DNA of 21,520 bases, from assembly GCA_041563675.1 (NCBI GenBank), contig JBFGRM010000014.1, positions 1-21,520 of the forward strand. Reading direction: 5' to 3'. This document shows positions 1 through 7,531 of this stretch, piece by piece. Each line of letters opens with the position of its first letter. Within the stretch, counting starts at the first letter, position 1. The position numbers and the translations under genes were made by a program. The stretch comes from JBFGRM01 sp041563675. Lineage in GTDB: Bacteria; Nitrospirota; Nitrospiria; Nitrospirales; Nitrospiraceae. Under the pieces are notes generated by a model that was not told where the DNA came from, did not search any database, and saw nothing but the letters and a program-made list of their open reading frames with translations.

Positions 1-102
1 ACCGGCGAGTGACGCGCGGCTCGACGATGTCTTCCAAGGATCTTGTTCTAGGCTCCACCCTTCTGGCACACTGCAGCCCTTGCCCGAGTCATGGAGGAGC
101 TC

Positions 103-1977
103 ATGGACACCAGCCAGCGATGGCAGTTGGATATAGGCGCGCGTCCCATCGGGGACGGCGTGGAGTTTCGAGTCTGGGCGCCACGCGCGGACTCGGTAAC
201 CGTCCGCGTGGTCGGACGGGAAAACAAACCGTTTCGAATGGAGCGGCGAGAGCGCGGGTACTTCGAGATCGAGGTTCCGGGCATCACCGTGGGCGCGCGA
301 TACACCTACAGCCTGGACGGCGACAAGGACCGTCCGGACCCGGCGTCGCGATTTCAACCCGACGGCGTGCACAAGCCCTCACAAATCGTCGACCCCGATG
401 CCTTTCCCTGGACCGATCAGCAGTGGCGCGGCCTGCCCCAGCGCGAATTGATCATCTACGAGCTGCACGCGGGCACGTTCACCAAGGAGGGAACCTTTCC
501 GGCCATCATCCCGTTGCTCGATTACCTCAAGAACGACGTCGGCATCACGGCCGTTGAGTTGATGCCGGTCGCACAATGTCCGGGCGCGCGCAACTGGGGC
601 TATGACGGCGTCTACTTGTATGCCGTCCAGTCGAACTACGGAGGCCCGGACGGCCTGAAGCAACTGGTGGATGCCTGTCACGCCAAGGGGCTGGCCGTGA
701 TCATGGACGTCGTCTACAACCACCTCGGGCCAGAAGGCAATTACCTCGGTGACTTCGGTCCGTATTTCACGGATAAGTACCGGACGCCGTGGGGGTCGGC
801 TATCAATTACGACTCCGCGGACAGCGACGAGGTCCGCCACTACATCATCAACAACGCCGTGTATTGGATCTCCGAATACCACGTCGACGCGCTCCGCCTC
901 GATGCGATCCACGGCATCTTTGATTTCAGTGCCTACCACATTCTTCGGGAGCTCAACGACGCCGTGCATGCGGAGGCCGCCCGATTGGGTCGGACGGTGT
1001 CGGTGATCGCGGAAAGCGACCTGAACGACGTCCGCGTGATCACCTCACCGGAGCTCGGCGGCTACGGCCTGGACGGGCAGTGGAACGACGACTTTCACCA
1101 TGCAATTCACAGCCTAGCGACCGGCGAGACCGATGGGTACTACGCCGACTTCGGAGGGCTCGAGCATCTCGCCACCGCCCTCCGCGACGGGTTCGTGGTC
1201 GGCGGTCGCTATTCGAGCTATCGAAAGCGTCGCCACGGCAACGCCTCGCGCCACTGCGCACCAACCAAGTTCGTGGTCTTCGCCCAGAACCACGACCAGA
1301 TCGGGAACCGCGCGAATGGGGAGCGCATCGGCGCGCTCGTCCCCCCATCCCTCCACAGCATCGCGGCGACGGTCCTGTTGGCCCCGAATGTGCCCCTGCT
1401 GTTCATGGGCGAGGAGTATGGAGAGACGGCGCCGTTTCAATACTTCGTCGATCACGGCGATCCCGGCCTCATCGAGGCGGTGCGTAAGGGACGCCGAGAA
1501 GAGTTCGCCCACTTTGGCTGGAAGGGGGACATCCCGGACCCGGCTGATCCGCAGACGTTCGAGCGATCGAGGGTCCACCCCAAAACGCCGAGTGATCCCA
1601 AGCAGCACGCGCTGCTGCGCTGGACGAAGGCAATGATCGATCTTCGAAAAAACATCGCCGCTCTCGGGGGCGCGGACTCGGATCGATTCGGGCACCAGGT
1701 GTATGCGCACGGAGGACAGCAGGTGCTGGTCATGCACCGCTGGGCCGATCGCGGGCCGTCCGCGCTCGTGATCCTCGGGTACAACAAGGCCCCGGCGACG
1801 CTCACGCTCCACGAGCCAGTCGGTGAGTGGCATCTCAAGCTGGACAAGAACATGACCGACGTCGACGGCTCCGGTCGTCAGGTCGCGCCAGCACGGCTTG
1901 CGATTGCCCGCGGGGGCACGACCCTTGATCTCACCCCCTATGCCGCGGCCGTCTATCTCATTCCCGCACAAGATTGA
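103..1977 (+). CDS. treZ: Malto-oligosyltrehalose trehalohydrolase (TreZ)
   Basis: Hydrolyses the bond between the terminal trehalosyl unit and the rest of a maltooligosyl-trehalose, releasing free trehalose in the cytoplasm (EC 3.2.1.141); it is the second step of the TreY/TreZ route. The protein is 624 residues, normal for the family. An N-terminal CBM48/E-set domain (about 10-95, with EFRVWAPRA) precedes a GH13 barrel. Visible GH13 regions are DVVYNHLGPEG, nucleophile D267 in LRLDAIHG, acid/base E304 in VIAESDLND, and D398 in QNHDQIGNR. I chose ATG 103 over the in-frame ATG 91 because GGAGGAG lies just before 103 and overlaps 91. Its usual partner treY is about 7.8 kb downstream in another transcription unit, which is unusual spacing. 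No treX is in the window. The mscS gene follows after 63 bp on the same strand. Confidence 0.95.
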   Translation: MDTSQRWQLDIGARPIGDGVEFRVWAPRADSVTVRVVGRENKPFRMERRERGYFEIEVPGITVGARYTYSLDGDKDRPDPASRFQPDGVHKPSQIVDPDAFPWTDQQWRGLPQRELIIYELHAGTFTKEGTFPAIIPLLDYLKNDVGITAVELMPVAQCPGARNWGYDGVYLYAVQSNYGGPDGLKQLVDACHAKGLAVIMDVVYNHLGPEGNYLGDFGPYFTDKYRTPWGSAINYDSADSDEVRHYIINNAVYWISEYHVDALRLDAIHGIFDFSAYHILRELNDAVHAEAARLGRTVSVIAESDLNDVRVITSPELGGYGLDGQWNDDFHHAIHSLATGETDGYYADFGGLEHLATALRDGFVVGGRYSSYRKRRHGNASRHCAPTKFVVFAQNHDQIGNRANGERIGALVPPSLHSIAATVLLAPNVPLLFMGEEYGETAPFQYFVDHGDPGLIEAVRKGRREEFAHFGWKGDIPDPADPQTFERSRVHPKTPSDPKQHALLRWTKAMIDLRKNIAALGGADSDRFGHQVYAHGGQQVLVMHRWADRGPSALVILGYNKAPATLTLHEPVGEWHLKLDKNMTDVDGSGRQVAPARLAIARGGTTLDLTPYAAAVYLIPAQD

Positions 1978-2040
1978 TTGCTCGGAGGCTCACGTTCGTA
2001 ACGACATGAAATCCTTTGTGATGAATTCTGGAGGTGTGCT

Positions 2041-2955
2041 ATGGAGAAGTATTTGACCCCGCAGATGATTGAAAAAGTCTTGCTGTGGATCACAACGGCC
2101 GGGCTGCGCATACTCGTGATCGTGGTCGGCCTGGTCATCATCCTTTTTGTCGTCAAGAAGGCGACGGTGCGCTTTAGCAAATTGCTGCAGGGAACCCTGC
2201 CGACACCGGCTCAGACCAAGCGGGCCGATACGCTGACCCACGTCGTGCGCGACGTGGCACGCGTCGTGGTCTTTGCAATCGGCGCGTTGCTCATTCTGTC
2301 CGAGCTGGGCATACATCTCGGACCCCTTCTCGCCGCGGCGGGCATCGGGGGCCTCGCGATCGGCTTCGGCGCCCAGAGTCTCGTGCGCGACGTGATTACT
2401 GGGTTCTTTATCCTGCTCGAGGATCAAATCAGAGTCGGGGACGTCGTGGAGATCGCCGGGGTCGGCGGGTTCGTCGAGGAGGTGCGGATGCGCACGATCA
2501 GGATGCGGGACCTCTCCGGTAATTTTCACGTCGTGCCCAACGGCACCATCGACAAGGTCAAAAACTACACCTACAAATTCTCGTATTACCTTTTTGATAT
2601 CGGCGTCGCCTACCGGGAAGACGTCGACGAGGTGATGGGCGTGCTGAAGGAAGTGGCCGACGAGCTGCGTGCCGATCCGAACTTCGGCCCGGACATCCTG
2701 GATTCCCTGGAAATGCTGGGTGTGGACCAGTTCGCCAACTCAGCGGTGATTATCAAGTGCCGGATCAAGACGCAGCCGATCAAGCAATGGCGGATCGGCC
2801 GCGAGATGAACCGCCGGATCAAGAAAACGTTCGATGCGCGGGGCATCGAAATTCCGTTCCCTCACCAGACGATTTACTGGGGCGAGCCAAAAGAAGGCAC
2901 GCCGCCGCCGCTCTACTTGACGCAGTTGGCGGAACACGGGCAGCGAAGCTCCTAG
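2041..2955 (+). CDS. Small-conductance mechanosensitive channel, MscS family
   Basis: Tension-gated inner-membrane channel that would vent small solutes during hypo-osmotic shock. The protein is 304 residues, close to the minimal MscS architecture. Three hydrophobic segments are visible (about 18-40, 72-92, 95-130). The pore-lining third helix is Gly/Ala-rich (GIGGLAIGFGAQSLV) and runs into the conserved RVGDVVEI and VPNGTI of the beta domain, followed by an alpha/beta C-terminal domain ending near IPFPHQTIYW. The start has a clear ribosome site, GGAGGTG, five bases before ATG. It lies 63 bp after treZ and may be cotranscribed, which would place a solute-release valve with trehalose production. 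A strong hairpin follows the stop codon. The family assignment is firm; which MscS subtype is not resolved. Confidence 0.95.
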   Translation: MEKYLTPQMIEKVLLWITTAGLRILVIVVGLVIILFVVKKATVRFSKLLQGTLPTPAQTKRADTLTHVVRDVARVVVFAIGALLILSELGIHLGPLLAAAGIGGLAIGFGAQSLVRDVITGFFILLEDQIRVGDVVEIAGVGGFVEEVRMRTIRMRDLSGNFHVVPNGTIDKVKNYTYKFSYYLFDIGVAYREDVDEVMGVLKEVADELRADPNFGPDILDSLEMLGVDQFANSAVIIKCRIKTQPIKQWRIGREMNRRIKKTFDARGIEIPFPHQTIYWGEPKEGTPPPLYLTQLAEHGQRSS

Positions 2956-2957
2956 TC

Positions 2958-3000
2958 GACAGGGGGGCCCCGCCGGCAACGCACCTGATGCCCCCCTGTC
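2958..3000. terminator. Hairpin between convergent genes
   Basis: A perfect 11-bp inverted repeat (GACAGGGGGGC at 2958-2968 and its complement at 2990-3000) encloses a 21-base loop. It begins three bases after the mscS stop and ends 19 bases before the stop of the convergent repeat-protein gene. No T tract follows on either strand, so it is not a textbook intrinsic terminator. A two-way terminator or a transcript-end stabiliser is the likeliest role. Confidence 0.5.
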
Positions 3001-3019
3001 CACACATCGCGACATCGCG

Positions 3020-3901
3020 TCACGAGCTCTTGCCGGCGGGCGGCTGCCCTTTCTTCTTGAAGGGTTCCTTCACGACCACTTTGATCCCGGCGATCGTCCC
3101 GGTCACGGCCTTGCGAACCTGCTCGCCCGCGGAGGCGCTGATCTCGCCAGCCGCTTTGATCGCCCCGGTCGCCGCCGCCGATGCGGCTTCGGCGGCGTCC
3201 ACGCCGACTTCCTTCGCGGCCGTGATCGTGCCCTCGACGGCCTTCTTGGCCGTGCTCGCGACATCGCCGCCGGTTTCTGACGCGGCTTTGACCATGGCCC
3301 CGACGCTGGCGCTGACAGCCTCGATCGCGTTGGTGCCGACCTCTTTCGTGCCTTGAAACACCCCCACCATGACCGCCTTGGCGGTCGACCCGATTTCGGT
3401 CCCGATCGCGTTGGCGCTCTTCACGACAGCCGTCGTCGCGGTCGAGGCGGCCTCGGCGACAGTCACGCCCACCTCCTTGCTGGCCACGATCGAGCCTTCC
3501 ACGGCGCCCTTGACCGTGGCAGCGATGTCTCCGCCGACCTCGGCCGTGCCCTTGATCAAGGCGCTCGCGCTGCTGTGGATGGTATCGACCGCGCTGACAC
3601 CGACCTCTTTGGTCCCGCGCAAGGTTCCAAGGATGGCACCTTTTGCGGCGGATCCCAACTCGGTGCCCACCTCGCCCACGCCTTTGATCACACCCGTGAC
3701 GGTGTCCACGACCAGCCCCGTCATTTCCGTCCCAACGGCCCTCGTTCCCTTGAGCGTCTTGACCAGCGTCCCGCTGACGGCCTCCACGATGGCACCGGCC
3801 ACGTCTCCAACTCCCTTCACCGCCTCAACCACGTTCTCCTTCGCAGCCTTGACGATGTTCTTTTTCTCCTGCTCGGGAATGCCTCCTTGCTGCTGGTTCA
3901 T
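3020..3901 (-). CDS. Protein of thirteen 22-residue repeats (LEA/synuclein-like)
   Basis: I do not recognise a named family. The 293 residues divide exactly as a 7-residue start (MNQQQGG) plus 13 units of 22 residues without a single insertion or deletion. Core units follow a pattern like GTKEVGxxAxEAxSxxxxxxVK alternating with xxxEVGxEIGSTAKxAVEGTI. The composition is rich in Ala, Val, Gly, Thr, Lys and Glu, with no Cys or Trp and almost no aromatics. Prolines are confined to the ends, and the C-terminal tail is basic (KEPFKKKG). No signal peptide or transmembrane segment is seen. Twenty-two is twice eleven, the helical rhythm of group 3 LEA proteins, apolipoproteins and synuclein, so an amphipathic, membrane- or surface-binding stress protector is a reasonable inference, not a demonstrated function. 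The start is supported by AAAGGAGGA just before ATG. It is convergent with mscS. Confidence 0.8.
   Translation of the reverse strand: MNQQQGGIPEQEKKNIVKAAKENVVEAVKGVGDVAGAIVEAVSGTLVKTLKGTRAVGTEMTGLVVDTVTGVIKGVGEVGTELGSAAKGAILGTLRGTKEVGVSAVDTIHSSASALIKGTAEVGGDIAATVKGAVEGSIVASKEVGVTVAEAASTATTAVVKSANAIGTEIGSTAKAVMVGVFQGTKEVGTNAIEAVSASVGAMVKAASETGGDVASTAKKAVEGTITAAKEVGVDAAEAASAAATGAIKAAGEISASAGEQVRKAVTGTIAGIKVVVKEPFKKKGQPPAGKSS
3155..3418 (-). repeat. 88-codon super-repeat, copy 2
   Basis: Encodes units 8-11 (residues 162-249) of the 22-mer repeat protein. Each unit matches the one four places earlier, for example GGDVASTAKKAVEGTI against GGDIAATVKGAVEGSI. This indicates duplication of a four-unit, 264-bp block. 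Confidence 0.7.
3419..3682 (-). repeat. 88-codon super-repeat, copy 1
   Basis: Encodes units 4-7 (residues 74-161). It abuts copy 2 directly and is in frame with it. The DNA copies have diverged, so the duplication is not recent, but the register is fully kept. Confidence 0.7.
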
Positions 3902-4226
3902 GCCGTCCTCCTTTCGTGAAAGATGACATTCACGATCTGTCTTCCACCCGGAATTCTACTTCGTCCAGCCTGAACTGTTCCACCGGGATCGTCACCTAAT
4001 CGCGAGAGTCCAGAGGATTGCGGCCTGACCCGGCGGGGGTGCGGCGACGGGATGTTGTCGCCGTTACCACTCATATAAGACGCGGAGCAATCACCCGCCG
4101 AGTAGAGCAGAGGTGGCAGCGCCCGTTTTGGTGTGGTCGGGGCCCGACAGACAACAATTGAAATGATGGATCAGCCACCAGCTCTGTGATACAAAGCACC
4201 AGAAACAAGGAGGAAGGCGAGCGATT
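3902..4226. other. Divergent intergenic region, 325 bp
   Basis: No gene is supported here. It must carry the promoters of the minus-strand repeat gene and the plus-strand AI-2E-family gene. On the minus strand TAGAAT (3953-3958) is a possible -10, with GGAACA 17 bases upstream, a poor -35. On the plus strand TATAAG (4073-4078) is a possible -10 without a convincing -35. A 7-bp hairpin lies at 4042-4063. The ribosome site AGGAGG at about 4209 belongs to the downstream gene. Confidence 0.4.
4042..4063. other. Small hairpin in intergenic region
   Basis: The inverted repeat CGGCGAC / GTCGCCG has 7-bp arms and an 8-base loop. It lies 10 bases upstream of the TATAAG candidate -10 box. No T run follows. 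It could be a regulator site or chance in GC-rich DNA. Confidence 0.3.
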
Positions 4227-5387
4227 ATGTCGGCCGGCCCTGCACAGCAGCATCCACCCAGTGAGCCGACGGCTCAACCCGGGCGGCGGCAGGATTACGA
4301 GCTGGCAGCGCGCATCGCCCGCGTGGCCATCGTCGTCGGAGCCGGGTATCTCGTCTTCAGTGTCTTCAGTCCCTTTCTCTCCGCGATCGCATGGGCAGCT
4401 ATTCTTTCCTACGCGCTCTATCCCGTTTATCGCCGCCTCGTGCAGGCCACTCGTGGGCGAACCTCGGTGAGCGCGTTGGTGATGTGTTTGGCCGTCACGC
4501 TCGGGATCATCCTCCCGCTGTTCTACATCTCATTTTTCATCGCCGAGGATCTGACCAGAACTTTCCGCGTGGTGGCCAGCCAGGTCAAGACGGGGGAAGG
4601 CATGTTTCGCGACGGTTGGCAGGACTATCCGATCGTGGCCTCCGTCGTGGCGCGGTTTCAGGAATTGGAGCGGGCCACGGGCACCGACATCCGCGCCGCC
4701 ATCGCCCAAAACCTGACCCAGCTCGGGCGCGACCTCGTCCTGCAATTAAGCAACGTCGCGAAGAACATGCTCCTGGCGATCGTGCAGCTTGGGATCACCC
4801 TCATCTGCTGCTTCTATCTGTTTCGCGACGGCGAGGCGCTGGTGGACTGGGTGAGAGAGAACGTGCCCCTCCCGTTCAAGCGCGATCACGTGGTCGTGCA
4901 GCGGTTCGGGGAGGTCGTCAAGGGGTCCATCTGGGGAAACACACTGGTCGCCGTCCTTGAAGGCGTGATCGGCGGCATCGGGTTCTGGCTGACGGGTCTC
5001 CCCTCGCCGGTCCTGTGGGGAGCGGTCATGGGTTTTCTCGCCTACCTGCCTGTGGTGGGCGCCTCCCTCGTCTGGGCACCGGCGGCCGCGTACTTGCTGT
5101 CACAGGCGGCCTACGGCAAAGTGCTGGCGCTCTGCGTCATCGGACTCTTGATCGGGGTCATAGAGTACTTCGTCCGACCCATCTGCGTCGGGCGCGCGTC
5201 GAAGATCCACACACTGTTGGTCTTTTTCAGCGTGCTCGGCGGCATTAAGTTGTTCGGGCTGCTCGGCATCATCGCCGGGCCGCTGGTGGTGGCGGTCGGG
5301 ATTGCCGTCCTGGAGAGCTACAACCTGGACAAAGGCGCACCCCTGGCAGCAACTCCGGCGCACCCGACGCCTACGGGCCCACCATGA
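4227..5387 (+). CDS. AI-2E family transporter (PerM/TqsA-like)
   Basis: Inner-membrane protein of the AI-2E exporter family (PF01594). Members have been linked to autoinducer export, Na+/H+ antiport or unknown efflux, so the substrate here is not predictable. It is 386 residues, typical length. A hydrophilic, proline-rich N-terminus (1-25) is followed by a pair of helices (about 28-65), a third near 81-104, a long soluble stretch (about 105-180), and a C-terminal bundle. The family-type segments LPVVGASLVWAPAA and GLLGIIAGPLVVA are clear. The tail is Pro/Thr-rich. The start is supported by AGGAGG upstream. The stop overlaps the start of the next gene as ATGA, so the two are probably translationally coupled. 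Confidence 0.9.
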   Translation: MSAGPAQQHPPSEPTAQPGRRQDYELAARIARVAIVVGAGYLVFSVFSPFLSAIAWAAILSYALYPVYRRLVQATRGRTSVSALVMCLAVTLGIILPLFYISFFIAEDLTRTFRVVASQVKTGEGMFRDGWQDYPIVASVVARFQELERATGTDIRAAIAQNLTQLGRDLVLQLSNVAKNMLLAIVQLGITLICCFYLFRDGEALVDWVRENVPLPFKRDHVVVQRFGEVVKGSIWGNTLVAVLEGVIGGIGFWLTGLPSPVLWGAVMGFLAYLPVVGASLVWAPAAAYLLSQAAYGKVLALCVIGLLIGVIEYFVRPICVGRASKIHTLLVFFSVLGGIKLFGLLGIIAGPLVVAVGIAVLESYNLDKGAPLAATPAHPTPTGPP

Positions 5388-6247
5388 CAGCCGCATCACT
5401 CCGTCGACGTGCCTGGAAAGTGCTTCGGCACTCCGTTCTCGGCTACTTCGCCGACGATGGGATCTTTCTCGCCTCGGGGCTCGCCTTTGATCTCCTGCTT
5501 TGCATGGTCCCCCTGATGCTGATCATCGTGTCGGTCCTCGGATACGCGTTTCCTGACACGGAGAAGGCCATGGCCCAGCTCGCGAGCGTGCTCGACGTGT
5601 TGGCCCCCGAATCGCAGAAAGTCGTCATGGACAACGCCGAAACGATCGTGGCCAACCGCGGCTTTCTCGGCTTCTTGGGATTTGTGCTGTTCTTCGCGTT
5701 CGGGAGCCTGGTCTTCGGCTCGGCGCGCCTGGTGCTCAACCGGGTCTTTCGCGTGGAGCAGAGGCGTGGTTATCTCGAAGGCAAGGGGGTGGACTTCTTG
5801 GTGATGCTGGCCACAGGGTTGCTCTTGATGCTGGCCATCGCCACCTCGTGGCTGCTCTCGTTGGTTCGAAGCCTCACCACGGCTCTTCCTGATCTCGACC
5901 ACACGCTGCGCCCAGGATTTCAGGTGCTGGGAGACCTGTCCGGTTTCATGTTTACCTTCCTCCTCTTCTATCTGCTCTACCGGTATTTACCCGCTCGCAC
6001 CCTTACGTCGGTGTCGCTGGTGGTCGCATCGTTGACATCCGCTAGTCTGTTTCACGTGTCGAAATGGGGCGTCGGGCTCTACGCCCAATTCGCGCAGAGC
6101 TACGCGCCCGTCTACGGCGCCCTCGGCGGCCTCATGTTCTTCTTCTTGTGGCTCTACTACGCCTGCACGGTCTTCATTTTAGGGGCGGAGGTCGGCCGGG
6201 CCTATGACGAGGCCACCCACGTCACGGATGCTGCGGGGTCGGCGTGA
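5384..6247 (+). CDS. YihY/BrkB family integral membrane protein
   Basis: Belongs to the YihY/UPF0761 (formerly BrkB) family of multi-pass inner-membrane proteins, whose biochemical role is unsettled. The protein is 287 residues with about six membrane segments (around 30-52, 92-115, 138-162, 182-205, 212-232 and 245-270). Family signs are the N-terminal DDGIFLASGLAFDLLL, the YRYLPAR loop, and YGALGGLMFFFLWLYY followed by FILGAEV near the C-terminus. Its ATG overlaps the TGA of the upstream AI-2E family gene (ATGA), so the two genes form one unit. Its last 26 bases overlap the end of the convergent potassium channel gene. Confidence 0.9.
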   Translation: MTAASLRRRAWKVLRHSVLGYFADDGIFLASGLAFDLLLCMVPLMLIIVSVLGYAFPDTEKAMAQLASVLDVLAPESQKVVMDNAETIVANRGFLGFLGFVLFFAFGSLVFGSARLVLNRVFRVEQRRGYLEGKGVDFLVMLATGLLLMLAIATSWLLSLVRSLTTALPDLDHTLRPGFQVLGDLSGFMFTFLLFYLLYRYLPARTLTSVSLVVASLTSASLFHVSKWGVGLYAQFAQSYAPVYGALGGLMFFFLWLYYACTVFILGAEVGRAYDEATHVTDAAGSA

Positions 6248-7286
6248 CAGGGACGAGCAGGAGGAGGGTGTCGTTCTCTTTCAGTCGCCCGTCCTCGCGG
6301 AACTCCCACAGCGAAATGACGGTGCCCTCGCGATAGACACGCAGCAGGACCTCGGGGAAAAGATCCGCTGCGCGCTTGCCGGCCTCCTCCGGCCCGACGA
6401 CGCGTTCCACGAGGTTGACGCGTCCGCCCGATGTCAGGAGATCCTCGAAATAGTCCACGCAGTGGCTTTGATCCACCGCGCCCGCCACGAGAAAGCCCCC
6501 GAAGCTCGCCGGGGCGACAATCGCGTTCGCACCCCCCTGGCGGAACAGCTTCACGTTCTCTTCTTCATTGGCGCTCACGATGATCCGCAGGGCGGGGTTG
6601 AGATGGCGAGCGGTCAAGAGAATGAGGGCGTTCGTGTCGTCGCGACCCGCCGAGGCGACCAAGGCTTTCGCCTTGTCCAGGACCGTATCTTTGAGCACGG
6701 CTTCCTTGGAGGCGTCGCCGCGAATCGCCACGACGCCTTCTTGAATGGCCCGCTTGACGCGGTCCTCGCTCAACTCGACCACGAGGATCTTTTGCGGATC
6801 CTTGCCCTTCGCCAACATCTCCTTCACGGCGGAGAGACCCGTGCGGCCCAGGCCGCAAACAATGACGTGGTCTGCCAGCTGACTCTGCAGCGTAGCCATG
6901 CGATATTCCTCCACGTAGCGACGCACGGCCAGTTGATACGCCGTGCCCAAGAAGATGAACCAGATGAAGAAGCGCGCGGGGGTGAGGAAAAAGGCGTCAA
7001 TGAGTCGCGCGCGGGTGGTCACCGGCACAATGTCCCCGTACCCCACCGTCGTGATCGTCACCATGGTGAAGTAGAGGACGTCGGCGGTGGAGATATGCCC
7101 GTCGGCGTTGTCTCGGAGACCCTCGCGATCACTCAAAAGGACCAGAAAGACCAGGAGAAGGATGCCCACGAGCATCCCCGCCCGAAAGAGGACGGTCCGG
7201 CCCGGCCTCAGCTCCTGCGGAGTGAACAGGATTGGTTTGGCGTGACGCTTAAGGGGATTTCGGATCACGGCTCTTGACCGCGCCAA
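6222..7286 (-). CDS. Potassium channel with RCK (TrkA-N/C) domain
   Basis: Two-helix K+ channel fused to a cytosolic ligand-sensing RCK domain. At 354 residues it has the MthK-like layout: TM1 about 36-52, the selectivity filter TVGYGD at 80-85, TM2 about 97-118, a Rossmann TrkA-N domain starting at VIVCGLGRTG (141-150) with the acidic residue E171 after the second strand, and a TrkA-C domain from about 275. It would gate K+ flux in response to a nucleotide or ion, fitting osmotic adjustment. The start is uncertain: the longest form begins with TTG at 7286, and GTG at 7268 is in frame. A TTGACT with TAGGTT 17 bases later lies so close to TTG 7286 that, if it is the promoter, the later start would be favoured. 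It is convergent with, and overlaps, the YihY-type gene. Confidence 0.92.
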   Translation of the reverse strand: MARSRAVIRNPLKRHAKPILFTPQELRPGRTVLFRAGMLVGILLLVFLVLLSDREGLRDNADGHISTADVLYFTMVTITTVGYGDIVPVTTRARLIDAFFLTPARFFIWFIFLGTAYQLAVRRYVEEYRMATLQSQLADHVIVCGLGRTGLSAVKEMLAKGKDPQKILVVELSEDRVKRAIQEGVVAIRGDASKEAVLKDTVLDKAKALVASAGRDDTNALILLTARHLNPALRIIVSANEEENVKLFRQGGANAIVAPASFGGFLVAGAVDQSHCVDYFEDLLTSGGRVNLVERVVGPEEAGKRAADLFPEVLLRVYREGTVISLWEFREDGRLKENDTLLLLVPVTPTPQHP

Positions 7287-7411
7287 CCTAACAAGGACGG
7301 ACCGTCAAGTCAAAACCGTGGACCAGTTACGCCTGCCAAGGACGAAACTCGCGGTCTTCTCCCTGTCGCCTGAAAGCGGATTCGAGCCCACAACTGATTG
7401 CGCTTTCATGG

Positions 7412-7441
7412 TTGACTAACTGGTCAGTTGTGACGTAGTAT
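7412..7441 (+). promoter_or_regulatory. Sigma70-like promoter for the ytxH-tetR-glgC-treY unit
   Basis: TTGACT (7412-7417) and TAGTAT (7436-7441) are 18 bases apart and resemble -35 and -10 boxes. Transcription would begin near 7448, leaving a leader of about 84 bases before the ytxH-type gene. No other convincing promoter was seen before glgC. Confidence 0.55.
7418..7429. promoter_or_regulatory. Palindromic operator candidate in promoter spacer
   Basis: AACTG-GT-CAGTT is a perfect 12-bp palindrome between the -35 and -10 boxes, where a bound repressor would block RNA polymerase. A further AACTG half site lies at 7392-7396. The second gene of the unit encodes a TetR regulator, which is the natural candidate to bind here, but this is inference. 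Confidence 0.45.
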
Positions 7442-7453
7442 TCACGCTCACCT

Positions 7454-7478
7454 GAAGGCCCACGACGATGTGGCCTTC
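7454..7478 (+). other. Leader hairpin before ytxH-type gene
   Basis: GAAGGCC (7454-7460) pairs with GGCCTTC (7472-7478), and the stem can extend by two pairs past one bulged C. It sits in the untranslated leader. The T-poor 3' flank does not look like a strong terminator. It could protect the 5' end or be incidental. Confidence 0.3.
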
Positions 7479-7531
7479 TTCATGGGCGCAATTCTCACGT
7501 AAGGGCCGGGTTAGGAAGGAGGGATTCGAGC

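Noticed and set aside
1..12. End of an upstream gene stopping at TGA 10-12
   Set aside because: Only three codons would be in the window; nothing supports the frame.
64..69. TGGCAC upstream of treZ as a sigma54 -24 box
   Set aside because: The matching -12 position reads AGCC instead of TTGC, so only half of the promoter is present. It also shows that TGGCAC alone is not rare here.
9..557. 182-residue open frame overlapping treZ
   Set aside because: Arg/Gly/His-rich translation without motifs; it is a shadow of treZ in another frame.
3353..3926. Plus-strand open frames of 185 and 188 residues opposite the repeat protein
   Set aside because: They run antisense to a perfectly periodic coding frame with a good ribosome site; their low-complexity translations mirror the repeat.
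7374..7392. tRNA-like T-loop sequence (GGATTCGAGCC)
   Set aside because: The flanking bases do not form the five-pair T stem on either strand, and no acceptor or anticodon arm was found.
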